Shown here: positions 8,941 through 17,326 of the stretch, one piece after another
Numbering within the stretch: position 1 is the first letter of the stretch
Layout: every line of letters starts with the position of its first letter
Assembly: GCA_021151695.1 (NCBI GenBank)
Contig: JAGKWU010000010.1
Span: 294,692 to 358,691, forward strand
Length of the DNA: 64,000 nucleotides
Source: Cellvibrionaceae bacterium
GTDB taxonomy: Bacteria > Pseudomonadota > Gammaproteobacteria > Pseudomonadales > Cellvibrionaceae
Reading direction: 5' to 3'
Notes under the pieces: generated by a model
What the model saw: only the letters and a program-made list of their open reading frames with translations
Told to the model about the DNA's origin: nothing
Database searches by the model: none
Made by a program: the position numbers and the translations under genes

Positions 8941-9861
8941 TTACGCCGATGCCGATAGCGTTTGTGTGCTGGTCTCATCATTAGCAGCGCTGGTATTTAA
9001 ACCATAGGTTTTCACCAACTGCAAAATTTGACGTGAAAGCTCTGCGCCCAATTCGGATTTACTCGTAGTAGACGACGCATTGCTGTCATCTGCTTTGGTG
9101 GAATCTTCTTTGGTTGCCAATTGCGATAATAAATAATCTACCGCTTCTTTCGCACTTACTTTGCCATCGCCATTGGTATCTGCCGGATCGGTGGATGCGC
9201 TGGCTGATTTTGTTTCACTGTCGCCACTTGCACCACCTGCTGGAGGCATTCCACCGGGTGGTGGTCCCCCAGCACCTTGTGGCCCGCCCGCGCCCTGTGG
9301 TCCACCGCCGGCTTCAGGGCCTTCCAGATCATTTGCTTTGGCGTAGGCCATGGCTTCATCGCGGTTTACTTTGCCGTTGCCATCGGTATCGGCCTCGGTA
9401 AAGTTTGCGGCGATTTCAGCCATAAAAGTTGAACGTTTGGAATCTGTTGAACTTGTGTCTTGCGACATTTTTGTCAATTGATCCAACGTAAAACCTTCGT
9501 CAGCACCTTTTTCGCCACCATGCTCTTTACTGCCACGTACACGCATGGATGCGGCGAGGTTATCCATTTTGTCCATCAGCGATTGCAGGGTATTACCTAA
9601 TTCTGTTTTGGTAATCTTGCCGTCGCCGTCCGCATCCATAGCGCTAAACATTTCATCAGCGCTTGCGGTGGATGTTGAGTTGGTACTGGTTGCGGTTAAT
9701 GCAGTTTGCAGCTCACTTTTATCGAGAAAGCCTTGTTGCTTGGTATCGAGCTTATTGAACAGCTCATCCACCACCGACGAGGTTTGCGCTTTCTGGGTAT
9801 TTTTAACGCTGGCATAACTCGCTAGCGTTGATGAACCCGAAAGGCTACTTATGCTACTCAT
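8941..9861 (-). CDS. EF-hand calcium-binding protein with Gly/Pro-rich segment
   Basis: 306 residues, with the start chosen at 9861 because 'AGGGAGGTAGCT' precedes that ATG. A longer frame upstream has no such site. It contains one degenerate EF-hand ('LDTKQQGFLDKSEL') and three canonical loops ('DADGDGKITKTE', 'DTDGNGKVNRDE', 'DTNGDGKVSAKE'). Between the third and fourth lies a low-complexity Gly/Pro/Gln stretch with repeated 'GGPQGA'. There is no N-terminal signal peptide, and the start is Ser-rich. It probably binds calcium, and the partner and location are unknown. Related EF-hand proteins occur in plant-associated and polysaccharide-degrading gammaproteobacteria. Confidence 0.85.
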   Translation of the reverse strand: MSSISSLSGSSTLASYASVKNTQKAQTSSVVDELFNKLDTKQQGFLDKSELQTALTATSTNSTSTASADEMFSAMDADGDGKITKTELGNTLQSLMDKMDNLAASMRVRGSKEHGGEKGADEGFTLDQLTKMSQDTSSTDSKRSTFMAEIAANFTEADTDGNGKVNRDEAMAYAKANDLEGPEAGGGPQGAGGPQGAGGPPPGGMPPAGGASGDSETKSASASTDPADTNGDGKVSAKEAVDYLLSQLATKEDSTKADDSNASSTTSKSELGAELSRQILQLVKTYGLNTSAANDETSTQTLSASA

Positions 9862-10271
9862 AGCTACCTCCCTACAGGTTGTATTAAGCGAGCGGTTACT
9901 TGCTTTATGCTTTGCTCGCGCTTCTGATAAACCAATTTCAGTTTCCGGGAATTGGCATAGCTGCAAAGCAAACTATCGGCCACGGGTTTGGCTTCTTCAA
10001 ACGGGAAAGTCTGTATTCACAGTCTTTGCAAGCTTCTTACACAATGTTTGTGCAATTGGTGCGTTAATGGAGATTAGACCGCCATAAACGTCACTAAAAT
10101 TATGGCGTGTAGAAAAGTGGCACTGCTGTTGATTGTCGACTGGAATTGCCATATTTTGCCGTTTCGGCAAGATGTTGCCGCTCGCCGGTTAATGGTGGCG
10201 GTATTGCAGTCTCAACTTGAATTGAAAAGTTTTTCTAAAAATTACATCACTTATTTATTTGAGTTAGCGAA
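9862..10271. other. Divergent intergenic region
   Basis: About 410 bases between the divergent EF-hand and GNAT genes. No credible gene is seen on either strand, so it presumably holds both promoters. An imperfect inverted repeat, 'ACACAATGTTTGTGCAATTG', lies near 10039-10058. I could not define -35/-10 elements with confidence. Confidence 0.4.
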
Positions 10272-10703
10272 ATGCACATTACTACGACTTATAGTGAGCC
10301 GGAGTTTCGGCAATTCAAAACATTGATTGCTGATCAATGGCCCCATGCGGAGCTTCCTGATTGGCATCAGGATGGATCAAAACTTCCCAAAGCAATATTG
10401 GCCGTAATTAGTAGTTCAGTGATGGGTAATTCAGTAATAGGCGGCTTGTCTTTTCTTTGGTATCCCAAACCCGGCGGCGGCCAATTGGCGTTGTGGATAA
10501 ATACACTGTTCATTGCTCCCTTTCACCGAAGATCCGGCGTTGCCAGTGCGCTGGTTCAATTTGCAATGAACGAGCATGCGCAGGCGCGAGAAATTTTTGT
10601 GTACACCACTGTGCCCGGTCTCTATTTAAAGCTGGGTTGGTCTTTGGTATCGGTTGATGGCGAAAATCATGTGCTGAAGTACATGTTTCGAGGTGGAAGT
10701 TGA
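10272..10703 (+). CDS. GNAT-family N-acetyltransferase
   Basis: 143 residues. The acetyl-CoA-binding core is visible as a beta4 strand 'WINTLFIAPFHRRSGVASAL', with the R/Q-x-x-G-x-A/G signature in 'RRSGVAS' (cited in part). A final strand contains 'YLKLGW', typical of the GNAT C-terminus. It transfers an acetyl group from acetyl-CoA to an unknown amine. The stop overlaps the ATG of the methyltransferase relic that follows (TGATG at 10701-10705), so the two genes were once an operon. Confidence 0.8.
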   Translation: MHITTTYSEPEFRQFKTLIADQWPHAELPDWHQDGSKLPKAILAVISSSVMGNSVIGGLSFLWYPKPGGGQLALWINTLFIAPFHRRSGVASALVQFAMNEHAQAREIFVYTTVPGLYLKLGWSLVSVDGENHVLKYMFRGGS

Positions 10704-10890
10704 TGAGCGATTTCAAAGATCATGTTTCGTCGGGCAGTGCGGGTTATGCCTCTGCGGTGAAAGCAGCAACTAAAGCGCTGGGTAAAAATCCGGTGGATGA
10801 CTTGCGCTGATGTTGGGTAAAGCCTGGGACAATGGCGAAACCCGGCGTCGCGTGGTTTGGCCGTTGTCGGGACGTATCGGTCGGGTGTGA
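10703..10890 (+). pseudogene. Relic of a class I SAM-dependent methyltransferase
   Basis: The first codons encode 'MSDFKDHVSSGSAGYA', matching the usual start 'FKDHFSGxSAxYA' of a common class I methyltransferase family of about 250 residues. They run straight into its C-terminal segment 'KALGKNPVDDL', then, after a frame change near 10806, 'LGKAWDNGETRRRVVWPL...GRIGRV' and a stop at 10888-10890. The central roughly 190 residues, including the SAM-binding site, are missing. Two lesions are therefore visible: a large internal deletion and a frameshift. The product cannot be active. Confidence 0.7.
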
Positions 10891-10914
10891 GCTATAAACG
10901 CGAGCAGTTTTAAT

Positions 10915-13900
10915 TTAGAGGCGCGAGACTTCCGTCCACGCCCGGTCCGGTTTCCAGTTGGCGACCCAGATGGGAATATTGTTAGCGGGCATGGGGCGCG
11001 CAATACCATAGCCCTGGGCGAGTTGGCAGCCTTGGGCAATGAGCAGTTGGCCGTGGGCGACAGATTCCACGCCCTCGGCAATCACTTCGCGATGAAATGC
11101 CTGAGCCAGGCCTATAACGCCGCGCACAATGGCGAGGTCATCCGGGTCTTCAAGCATGTCGCGCACAAAGCTCTGGTCGATCTTCAACTGGCGTGCCGGC
11201 AGGTGGCGCAGGTAGGTGAGGGATGAATAGCCTGTGCCGAAATCATCCACCGCAAACTCCACCCCCAAATCACTGCAGTCGCGAATAAGCTGGGCAATTT
11301 TCGATAAGTCATCAAGCGCGCTGGTTTCGACAATTTCCAAAGTGAGCTGATTGGGGCGAACCTCAGGATGCAGCGCAAGCAATTCGGCCAAGTGCAGGGC
11401 AAAATCCCGTCGTTGCAGTTGTTGCGCGCTGACATTCACGCTTAACGCCAAATCCAGTCCGTCCTTACGCCACTGGCTTAATTGATCCAGAGCGTGGTCT
11501 ATTACCCAATCGCCCAACTCGATCATCAGGCTGTGGTCTTCAATGATGGGCAGGAAGCTGCCGGGTGCCAGCAGCCCATGGTCGGGATGTTGCCAGCGGA
11601 TAAGCGCCTCCATCCCTATGACGGCACCGGTGCACATGTTGACCTTGGGTTGGTAGTGGAGCACGAATTCGTCTTTATCGAGGGCGCGGCGTATGTGCTC
11701 GAGGCTTTCTCGCTGGGTTTTCACTGCAACATCGCGTGCGACGTCGAACAGGTGATAGCAATTTTTACCGGCTTGCTTGGCCAGATACATAGCCTGATCG
11801 GCATGGCGCATTAGCTGATCGGGATCGGCACCATCTTGCGGATAGAGGGTTACGCCTATACTGGCCGACACCTGCAAGGGCAAATTGCCGACGATGGCTG
11901 GTTCGGCTGCGGCCTTGAGCAGGCGTTTCAGCACTGGCTCGTAGTCATCGGCCAGATTCAAATCCACCAGTACCACTACGAACTCGTCGCCGCCAATACG
12001 CGCCATGGTATCGCCTTCGCGCAGGGCGGCTTTCAGGCGCTCGGCCAGTATGACCAGCAACTCGTCGCCCACTGTGTGGCCGTGGCTGTCATTGACGGCT
12101 TTGAAGCCATCCAGATCTATATACAAGACGGCCAGCGAGTTACTGGCGCGGTGGCTATGGGCTATGGCTTGTTGCAAGCGATCAGCCAGCAACACGCGAT
12201 TGGGCAGGCCGGTGAGGGCGTCGTAATGGGCGATATGCTCCAGTTGGCGTTGGTGCTCTTTGAGCGGGGTGATATCGGTAAACAAGCTGACGTAGTTGAT
12301 GGTATTGCCTGCGCTGTCGCGCACGGCGCTGATGGTTTCCATAAAGGCCAGCACCTGGCCGTCTTTGTGGCGGTTCCATATCTCGCCAGACCAGTGGCCT
12401 TTGACCTCCAGCTCTTGCCAGAGGTTGGCAAAAAATTCCGGGGTGTGGTGGTGGGAGCGCAGCAGGTTGGGGCTCATACCTATGGTTTCATCGCGCCCAT
12501 AACCGGTCATGCGAGTAAAGGCATCGTTGATTTCTACGATGACGCCCTGGCTGTCGGTGATCATGATGCCTTCGCGCGAATGGGTAAATACGCTGGCGGC
12601 CAGGTCTACCCGATTGCTATCGGTGGTTTTTTCGATAGCGAGGGCGGCGAGGCGCGCTTCCTGCTCAATCAGTTGCAGGTCATCGGCGGTGGGAGCGCAG
12701 GGGTAGCGGTGATAGATGGCGAAAGCGCCCAGCACCTTGCCGCTGGCCGCCACTATGGGTTCTGACCAGCAGGACGCCAGCCCGGCGTTGCGGGCCATAA
12801 TGCGGTAATTGGTCCACCAGGGATGAGTATTGATATCTTCGGTAATGGCGCGTTGGCCAGTAGCAGAGGCGGTGCCACAGGCGCCTTTGCCAAAGCCAAT
12901 AATTTCGCCGTTGATGGCCTCCACATAAAAGGGCGGCAGGCTGGGCGCGGCACCATGGCTCAGGTGCAAGCCCTCCTCATCCAACAGCAATATGCTGCAG
13001 ATAGCGCCGGGGTTAATCGCCTCCACATCGCGCGCCATGCAGTGTAGTACCTGGTCCAAGGGCGCCTTTTCCGCCAGCATGGCCAATATCCGGTTGTGAT
13101 GTTGCTGAAGCAGTTCGCTGCGGCGCTGGTTGGTAATGTTTTGTACCGTACCCACCATGCGCAATGGCTTGCCCTCGGCAGATCTTTCGAGGTACCCAAG
13201 GCCGTTGATAACCCGCTCGTCGCCACTGGGCAGGCGCACACGGAACTCCAGGTGGCCGCGCGGGTTGCCGCAGATGCACGCCAGGCACCAATCCTTCATG
13301 GCCTTACGGTCATCCGGCGGCAGCAGGTTGAAAAACGCCTGGGCGTTGAGATTGAAGTTGCTAGGGGATACACCAAACAGGTGATACGTCTGGTCGGACC
13401 AGCGCATTTCGTTGCTGGAGAGATCCCAGCTCCAGCTGCCGATTTCGGCGATACGCTGTGATTCGGATAGCATTGCCTCCTTTTCCTTGAGGGCTTTTTC
13501 CCGTGCTTTTTGCTCGGTGATGTCCTGGTAGATACCCGTCAGCCGGACGGGTTTGCCGTTTTCCATTTCGGCGATACAGGTAGTGCGCAGGTTAATTTTG
13601 CGCCCTTTCATGGTGTACTTTTCGACTTCCACATCAAACACAGTGCCATCCTTGATTGCTCGCATCAGCGCGGGCTGGATGATGGCGCGTGATTCCGGTG
13701 GATAGTATTCAAAATTCGGGTCCAGCACCGGGGTGTATTCCTCTGGGCTGGTATCGTGGATGCGGTAGGTCTCGGCGCTCCAGGAAACATGGCGAGTGGC
13801 TATGTCCACTTCAACACTGCCCACATGAGCGATGGACTGCGAAGCTTCCAGCAAGCGAGTGCTGGTTACCAATTGCTGCTCGGCGTTTTTGTAGGGGGTG

Positions 13901-14451
13901 ATATCTGTGTGTATGCCCACCATGCGCAGGGCTTTACCATTGTTGTCGCGGCTTACTACCATGCCGCGCGCTAGTACCCACTGGTAGTCGTTATCGCTGC
14001 GTCGCAAGCGCTGGCTGCAAATAAACGTTGCTGTGCGGCCTTCAAGGTGGTTTTCAATACAGCTGAGGGTATCTTCCAGATCGTCCGGGTGAACTCGCTC
14101 AATCCAGTCATCATAGTAACTGCCGATTTCCTCCTGGGTCAGGCCGTTTGCTTCTTTCCACAGAGATGAGTAGCTGACGTGTCCGCTGGGGATATCCCAA
14201 TCCCAGACGCCATCGCCTGAGGCTTGCAGCGCAAGCTTCCAGAGCATATCGCTTTGACTGTAGTTGTCGCGCTGCAGTATCAGCGCCTGGTGATAGGTTT
14301 CGATCACGCGGTTGAGGCGGGCCAAATCGGGGCGAGTTTCCAGGTAGGCGTCAACCTCCTGGGCCGGCAAGCGGGCCTGGGCGCGCTGAAGTAAATCAGC
14401 AAATTCGTTGTGGTCGGGGACGAGTGTCTCCGGGTTGAAATCAGGCCTCAT
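10915..14451 (-). CDS. Multi-PAS/GAF GGDEF-EAL protein
   Basis: An 1178-residue soluble sensor. In order: PAS domains at roughly 70-190, 200-310 and 325-440, a GAF domain near 455-600 (contains 'GACGTASATGQ'), a further PAS at about 610-735, GGDEF at about 745-910 and EAL at about 920-1165. The GGDEF motif is intact ('RIGGDEF') with an inhibitory I-site R-x-x-D ('REGD') five residues upstream. The EAL signatures are intact ('GMEALIRW', 'VDDFGTG', 'LKID', 'IAEGVE'). It may therefore make and/or degrade c-di-GMP in response to small-molecule or redox signals. No membrane segments are seen. It is transcribed divergently from the YfiR-kinase gene. Confidence 0.92.
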   Translation of the reverse strand: MRPDFNPETLVPDHNEFADLLQRAQARLPAQEVDAYLETRPDLARLNRVIETYHQALILQRDNYSQSDMLWKLALQASGDGVWDWDIPSGHVSYSSLWKEANGLTQEEIGSYYDDWIERVHPDDLEDTLSCIENHLEGRTATFICSQRLRRSDNDYQWVLARGMVVSRDNNGKALRMVGIHTDITPYKNAEQQLVTSTRLLEASQSIAHVGSVEVDIATRHVSWSAETYRIHDTSPEEYTPVLDPNFEYYPPESRAIIQPALMRAIKDGTVFDVEVEKYTMKGRKINLRTTCIAEMENGKPVRLTGIYQDITEQKAREKALKEKEAMLSESQRIAEIGSWSWDLSSNEMRWSDQTYHLFGVSPSNFNLNAQAFFNLLPPDDRKAMKDWCLACICGNPRGHLEFRVRLPSGDERVINGLGYLERSAEGKPLRMVGTVQNITNQRRSELLQQHHNRILAMLAEKAPLDQVLHCMARDVEAINPGAICSILLLDEEGLHLSHGAAPSLPPFYVEAINGEIIGFGKGACGTASATGQRAITEDINTHPWWTNYRIMARNAGLASCWSEPIVAASGKVLGAFAIYHRYPCAPTADDLQLIEQEARLAALAIEKTTDSNRVDLAASVFTHSREGIMITDSQGVIVEINDAFTRMTGYGRDETIGMSPNLLRSHHHTPEFFANLWQELEVKGHWSGEIWNRHKDGQVLAFMETISAVRDSAGNTINYVSLFTDITPLKEHQRQLEHIAHYDALTGLPNRVLLADRLQQAIAHSHRASNSLAVLYIDLDGFKAVNDSHGHTVGDELLVILAERLKAALREGDTMARIGGDEFVVVLVDLNLADDYEPVLKRLLKAAAEPAIVGNLPLQVSASIGVTLYPQDGADPDQLMRHADQAMYLAKQAGKNCYHLFDVARDVAVKTQRESLEHIRRALDKDEFVLHYQPKVNMCTGAVIGMEALIRWQHPDHGLLAPGSFLPIIEDHSLMIELGDWVIDHALDQLSQWRKDGLDLALSVNVSAQQLQRRDFALHLAELLALHPEVRPNQLTLEIVETSALDDLSKIAQLIRDCSDLGVEFAVDDFGTGYSSLTYLRHLPARQLKIDQSFVRDMLEDPDDLAIVRGVIGLAQAFHREVIAEGVESVAHGQLLIAQGCQLAQGYGIARPMPANNIPIWVANWKPDRAWTEVSRL

Positions 14452-14772
14452 AAATCTCCATCTCGCGCTGTTACATCCTGAACTCCCTCGGCGGCCACCA
14501 ATGGCTTTTCATGCCGCCCGAACTACTACCCGACTTGTGGCCTGGCAGCGAAATACAATATAGCAGCGGCAGCAGGCAGCTGCTGAAAACTTGAGCACTT
14601 ATGACAATCCATTCTTATAGTTTGCAAAGTCCTTACCTGATGCGCATTCAAAAAAATACCTGTGGCAGCTAAATTTGCCCTTGGTCGCTGCTACCATCCC
14701 GTTTGTTAACCAGTTATGCTTCGGCGTGATAACTTTTTTGCAAGGGAAAGCATCATCAGGGTTTAACGCTAC
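14452..14772. other. Divergent intergenic region
   Basis: About 320 bases between the PAS/GGDEF/EAL gene and the YfiR-kinase gene. No convincing gene is seen. It should contain both promoters, but I cannot assign elements safely and see no c-di-GMP riboswitch signature. Confidence 0.4.
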
Positions 14773-17109
14773 ATGTCGATTCTGCCGTTCAGAGTAAATC
14801 ATCAGATTCACAACAACCGGTGCCGCTTTCAAACACTGAATGTGTTTTTAATGGTATTGGGTTTGGTTTTGAGCCTGCTTGCCAATAGCATCTCCGCCCA
14901 GACGCTTAATAAAAACAAAATCACCGCATCCTACTTGTACAACTTCGCCAAGAATATTGAATGGCCCAATGAGACGGGCATGAGTGCCTTTGAAATAGGT
15001 CTCTATGGCGACAACCCCCAGTTGCTCGACGAGCTGTCCCAGATGGCGGACAAGGTCAAGGTTAAAAACCTGCCGATTACCGTGAGCCAGGCGACCAGTG
15101 TTAAAGCGTTGGCCAAGTACAAGCTGGTGTATGTCGATCAGGCCAACAGCAAGAATATCGCCGAGGTCTATGATGCCCTGAATGGTCGCCCGACTCTGGT
15201 GGTTACCCTGGATTACGCCAACAAGCAATTGGTGATGATCAACCTCATGACCACTGATAAAGAGCGCCTGCGCTTCGAGGTCAACAAGTCCAACATCATC
15301 AACCAGGGGTTGAAGCCGCTGCCCGAGCTGATTCTCAATGGCGGCAGTGAAATCGATGTGGCCAAGCTCTACCGTGAAGGGCAATCGTCGCTGGTGTCCA
15401 TGCAAAAGCAACTGCAAGTGCGCGAGAAAACCCTGAGCGATTTGTCGACTGCCATCCAAAACCAGGAGGCCACCAACAAGCGCCTGGAAAGCCAATTGGC
15501 GACGCTCAACCAGAATATCCAAAAGAGTGATGCGCTGATCGCCAACCAGAACCAGCAGTTGCAACAGCAGGGCGAGCAGATCGAGAAAAACAAGAAAGAG
15601 CGCCAGGATTTGTTGGCCGAAGTGGATTTGCGCAGCAAAGAGCTGGACCGCCAACAGCAGCAGCTTGCGCAAATAGTCCAGACTATAGAAACGCGCGAAA
15701 AACGCCTCGCCAGTCTCAACGCCACTATCAAATCGCAAGAGTCAGAAATCCAGAAGCAGAAAGAAGCCATCGCCGGCCTCGACCAGACGGTGGGTTCCCA
15801 GAAAATTGCCCTGCGTTATCTCTGGGGTTCTGTGGCGTTGGGCCTGTTGCTGATCATCACGATCCTTATCGCTTACACCATCAAGCGCCGCGACAACCAG
15901 CGCCTTGCCGAGCACAGCCAGGATCTGCAAATGGCGAAAGATCGCCTGGCCATCGCCAAGCGCAAAGCCGAGGATGCCAGCCAGGCCAAAGGCGAGTTTC
16001 TGTCGCTGATGAGCCACGAGCTGCGCACACCGCTGCAAGCCATTATCGGTTATACCGAGGTGGTAATCGAAGAACTCAAGATGAATGGCGACCAGCACCA
16101 TATCAACGACCTTACTCGGGTGATTAACAACAGCGAGCGGCTGCTCAAGTTGATCAACGGTGTGTTGGATCTGGCCAAGATAGAGTCTGGCCGTATGGAG
16201 CTGGATCTCACTGAAATCAGGCTTTCCAGCCTGGTGGACGAGGTGGTGGGCATGGTGGCGCCACTGCTGGAGAAAAACGAGATCAAACTCAATATCGAGG
16301 TTAACGACGGCACCTACTTGCCCACCGCTGACCCGGAAAAAATTATTCACATACTCACCAACCTGCTGGGCAATGCCAGCAAGTTCGCACCCAAAGGTCT
16401 GGTGACTCTGCGCGCCCTGCACGAGCCATCACGGCTTTACCTGAGCGTAGCGGATACCGGGATTGGCCTGTCACCCGATCAGCAAAAACACATTTTTGAT
16501 CCTTTCCGCCAGGCGGATAGCAGCACTACCCGCAAGTTCCAGGGCAGTGGCCTGGGCCTGTCCATCACCCGCCAGCTGTGCGAGCTGATGGGCGGTACTA
16601 TTGAGGTGGAAAGCCAGCTGAATAAGGGCGCGACCTTTATTGTGGATATACCACTTCCCATCGAGACCTCACCCAGTTATGGCGGCACGGTGATAGACGC
16701 TGATGGCGAACTTGGCGGTGAAGACCAGAGCATGCTGCTAACGGGCCAGCATGTCGTGATGATCGACGATGACCCGGCGTTTTTGGATATCATGGCGCGC
16801 ACGTTGCGCCGCGAAGGCTATCTGGTGCATACGGCGGCGGATGCAGAGGCGGGGTTGCGCCTGTTGCAGACAGTCAAACCGCAAGTCATCACGCTGGATT
16901 TGCTACTGCCCGACCAGCATGGTTGGCTGTTGTTTGAAAAGATCAAAGCTGACCCTGAATTAAAAGAAATTCCAGTCATCATTATTTCCATGATGGACGA
17001 GCGGAAACACGGCAAGCGCCAGGCGGAGGAGTATCTGACCAAACCTGTGCGCCGCGAAACCCTTAAACTGGCGGTACAGCGCCTGGTGCCTCCTGCTGGC
17101 AAAGAATAA
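14773..17109 (+). CDS. Sensor histidine kinase with periplasmic YfiR-like domain, coiled coil and receiver
   Basis: 778 residues. After an N-terminal hydrophobic segment (about 24-42; an in-frame Met at about 28 is an alternative start), residues 47-200 form a YfiR/DUF4154-like domain. This shows 'ASYLYNFAKNIEWP' at its start and 'LRFEVNKSNIINQGLKP' at its end. A long coiled coil (about 210-345, Gln/Lys-rich) leads to a membrane helix (about 350-370), then HisKA with H415 ('LMSHELRTPLQ'), HATPase ('NLLGNASKF', 'DTGIGL', 'GSGLGLSI') and a receiver with D709 ('LDLLLPDQHG'). In Pseudomonas YfiR is a separate periplasmic repressor of a diguanylate cyclase. Here the same fold is the kinase's own sensor. 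Two TonB-dependent receptors follow on the same strand. Confidence 0.9.
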   Translation: MSILPFRVNHQIHNNRCRFQTLNVFLMVLGLVLSLLANSISAQTLNKNKITASYLYNFAKNIEWPNETGMSAFEIGLYGDNPQLLDELSQMADKVKVKNLPITVSQATSVKALAKYKLVYVDQANSKNIAEVYDALNGRPTLVVTLDYANKQLVMINLMTTDKERLRFEVNKSNIINQGLKPLPELILNGGSEIDVAKLYREGQSSLVSMQKQLQVREKTLSDLSTAIQNQEATNKRLESQLATLNQNIQKSDALIANQNQQLQQQGEQIEKNKKERQDLLAEVDLRSKELDRQQQQLAQIVQTIETREKRLASLNATIKSQESEIQKQKEAIAGLDQTVGSQKIALRYLWGSVALGLLLIITILIAYTIKRRDNQRLAEHSQDLQMAKDRLAIAKRKAEDASQAKGEFLSLMSHELRTPLQAIIGYTEVVIEELKMNGDQHHINDLTRVINNSERLLKLINGVLDLAKIESGRMELDLTEIRLSSLVDEVVGMVAPLLEKNEIKLNIEVNDGTYLPTADPEKIIHILTNLLGNASKFAPKGLVTLRALHEPSRLYLSVADTGIGLSPDQQKHIFDPFRQADSSTTRKFQGSGLGLSITRQLCELMGGTIEVESQLNKGATFIVDIPLPIETSPSYGGTVIDADGELGGEDQSMLLTGQHVVMIDDDPAFLDIMARTLRREGYLVHTAADAEAGLRLLQTVKPQVITLDLLLPDQHGWLLFEKIKADPELKEIPVIIISMMDERKHGKRQAEEYLTKPVRRETLKLAVQRLVPPAGKE

Positions 17110-17155
17110 AGTTTGTGCAAAGAACACTGTTAGTACAGGGATAAGTTGTCGCTTA

Positions 17156-17174
17156 AATTATCATAATGGTTATT
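17156..17174. promoter_or_regulatory. Possible Fur box upstream of TonB-dependent receptor 1
   Basis: 'AATTATCATAATGGTTATT' matches the 19-bp Fur consensus (GATAATGATAATCATTATC) at 13 positions. It lies about 150 bases before the receptor start and about 50 after the kinase stop. This suggests iron control of the receptor, but it is inference from one site. Confidence 0.4.
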
Positions 17175-17191
17175 TTCAGCTACACTACACC

Positions 17192-17219
17192 TCACCTGAT
17201 CGCGACCCTGGTCAGGTGA
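17192..17219 (+). other. Stem-loop in the leader of TonB-dependent receptor 1
   Basis: An 8-bp perfect stem 'TCACCTGA/TCAGGTGA' with a 12-base loop, between the possible Fur box and the receptor start. It could be an RNA leader structure or a terminator of the kinase gene without a T-run. It lacks the cobalamin-riboswitch core. Confidence 0.35.
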
Positions 17220-17326
17220 CCAAATCCCGCAAGGCTGCTGTAATTCCGGCAATTAAGCCACCCAAATCCTGATGAAACCATAAAAATGCCGGCCCCGCAG
17301 CGGGGCTCGCCAGAGCGGGGTGCTCC

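Noticed and set aside
10102..10326. 74-codon plus-strand frame before the GNAT gene
   Set aside because: Overlaps the GNAT start in another frame, and its sequence has no recognisable pattern.
11836..12765. 309-codon plus-strand open frame
   Set aside because: Antisense shadow of the PAS/GAF/GGDEF/EAL gene. Its composition is unlike a real protein.
14599..14832. 77-codon minus-strand frame in the divergent intergenic region
   Set aside because: No ribosome-binding site, no motif, and it overlaps the start of the kinase gene on the other strand.
14848..15738. 296-codon minus-strand open frame
   Set aside because: Antisense to the YfiR domain and coiled coil of the kinase, and a product of its codon bias (Leu/Gln-rich).
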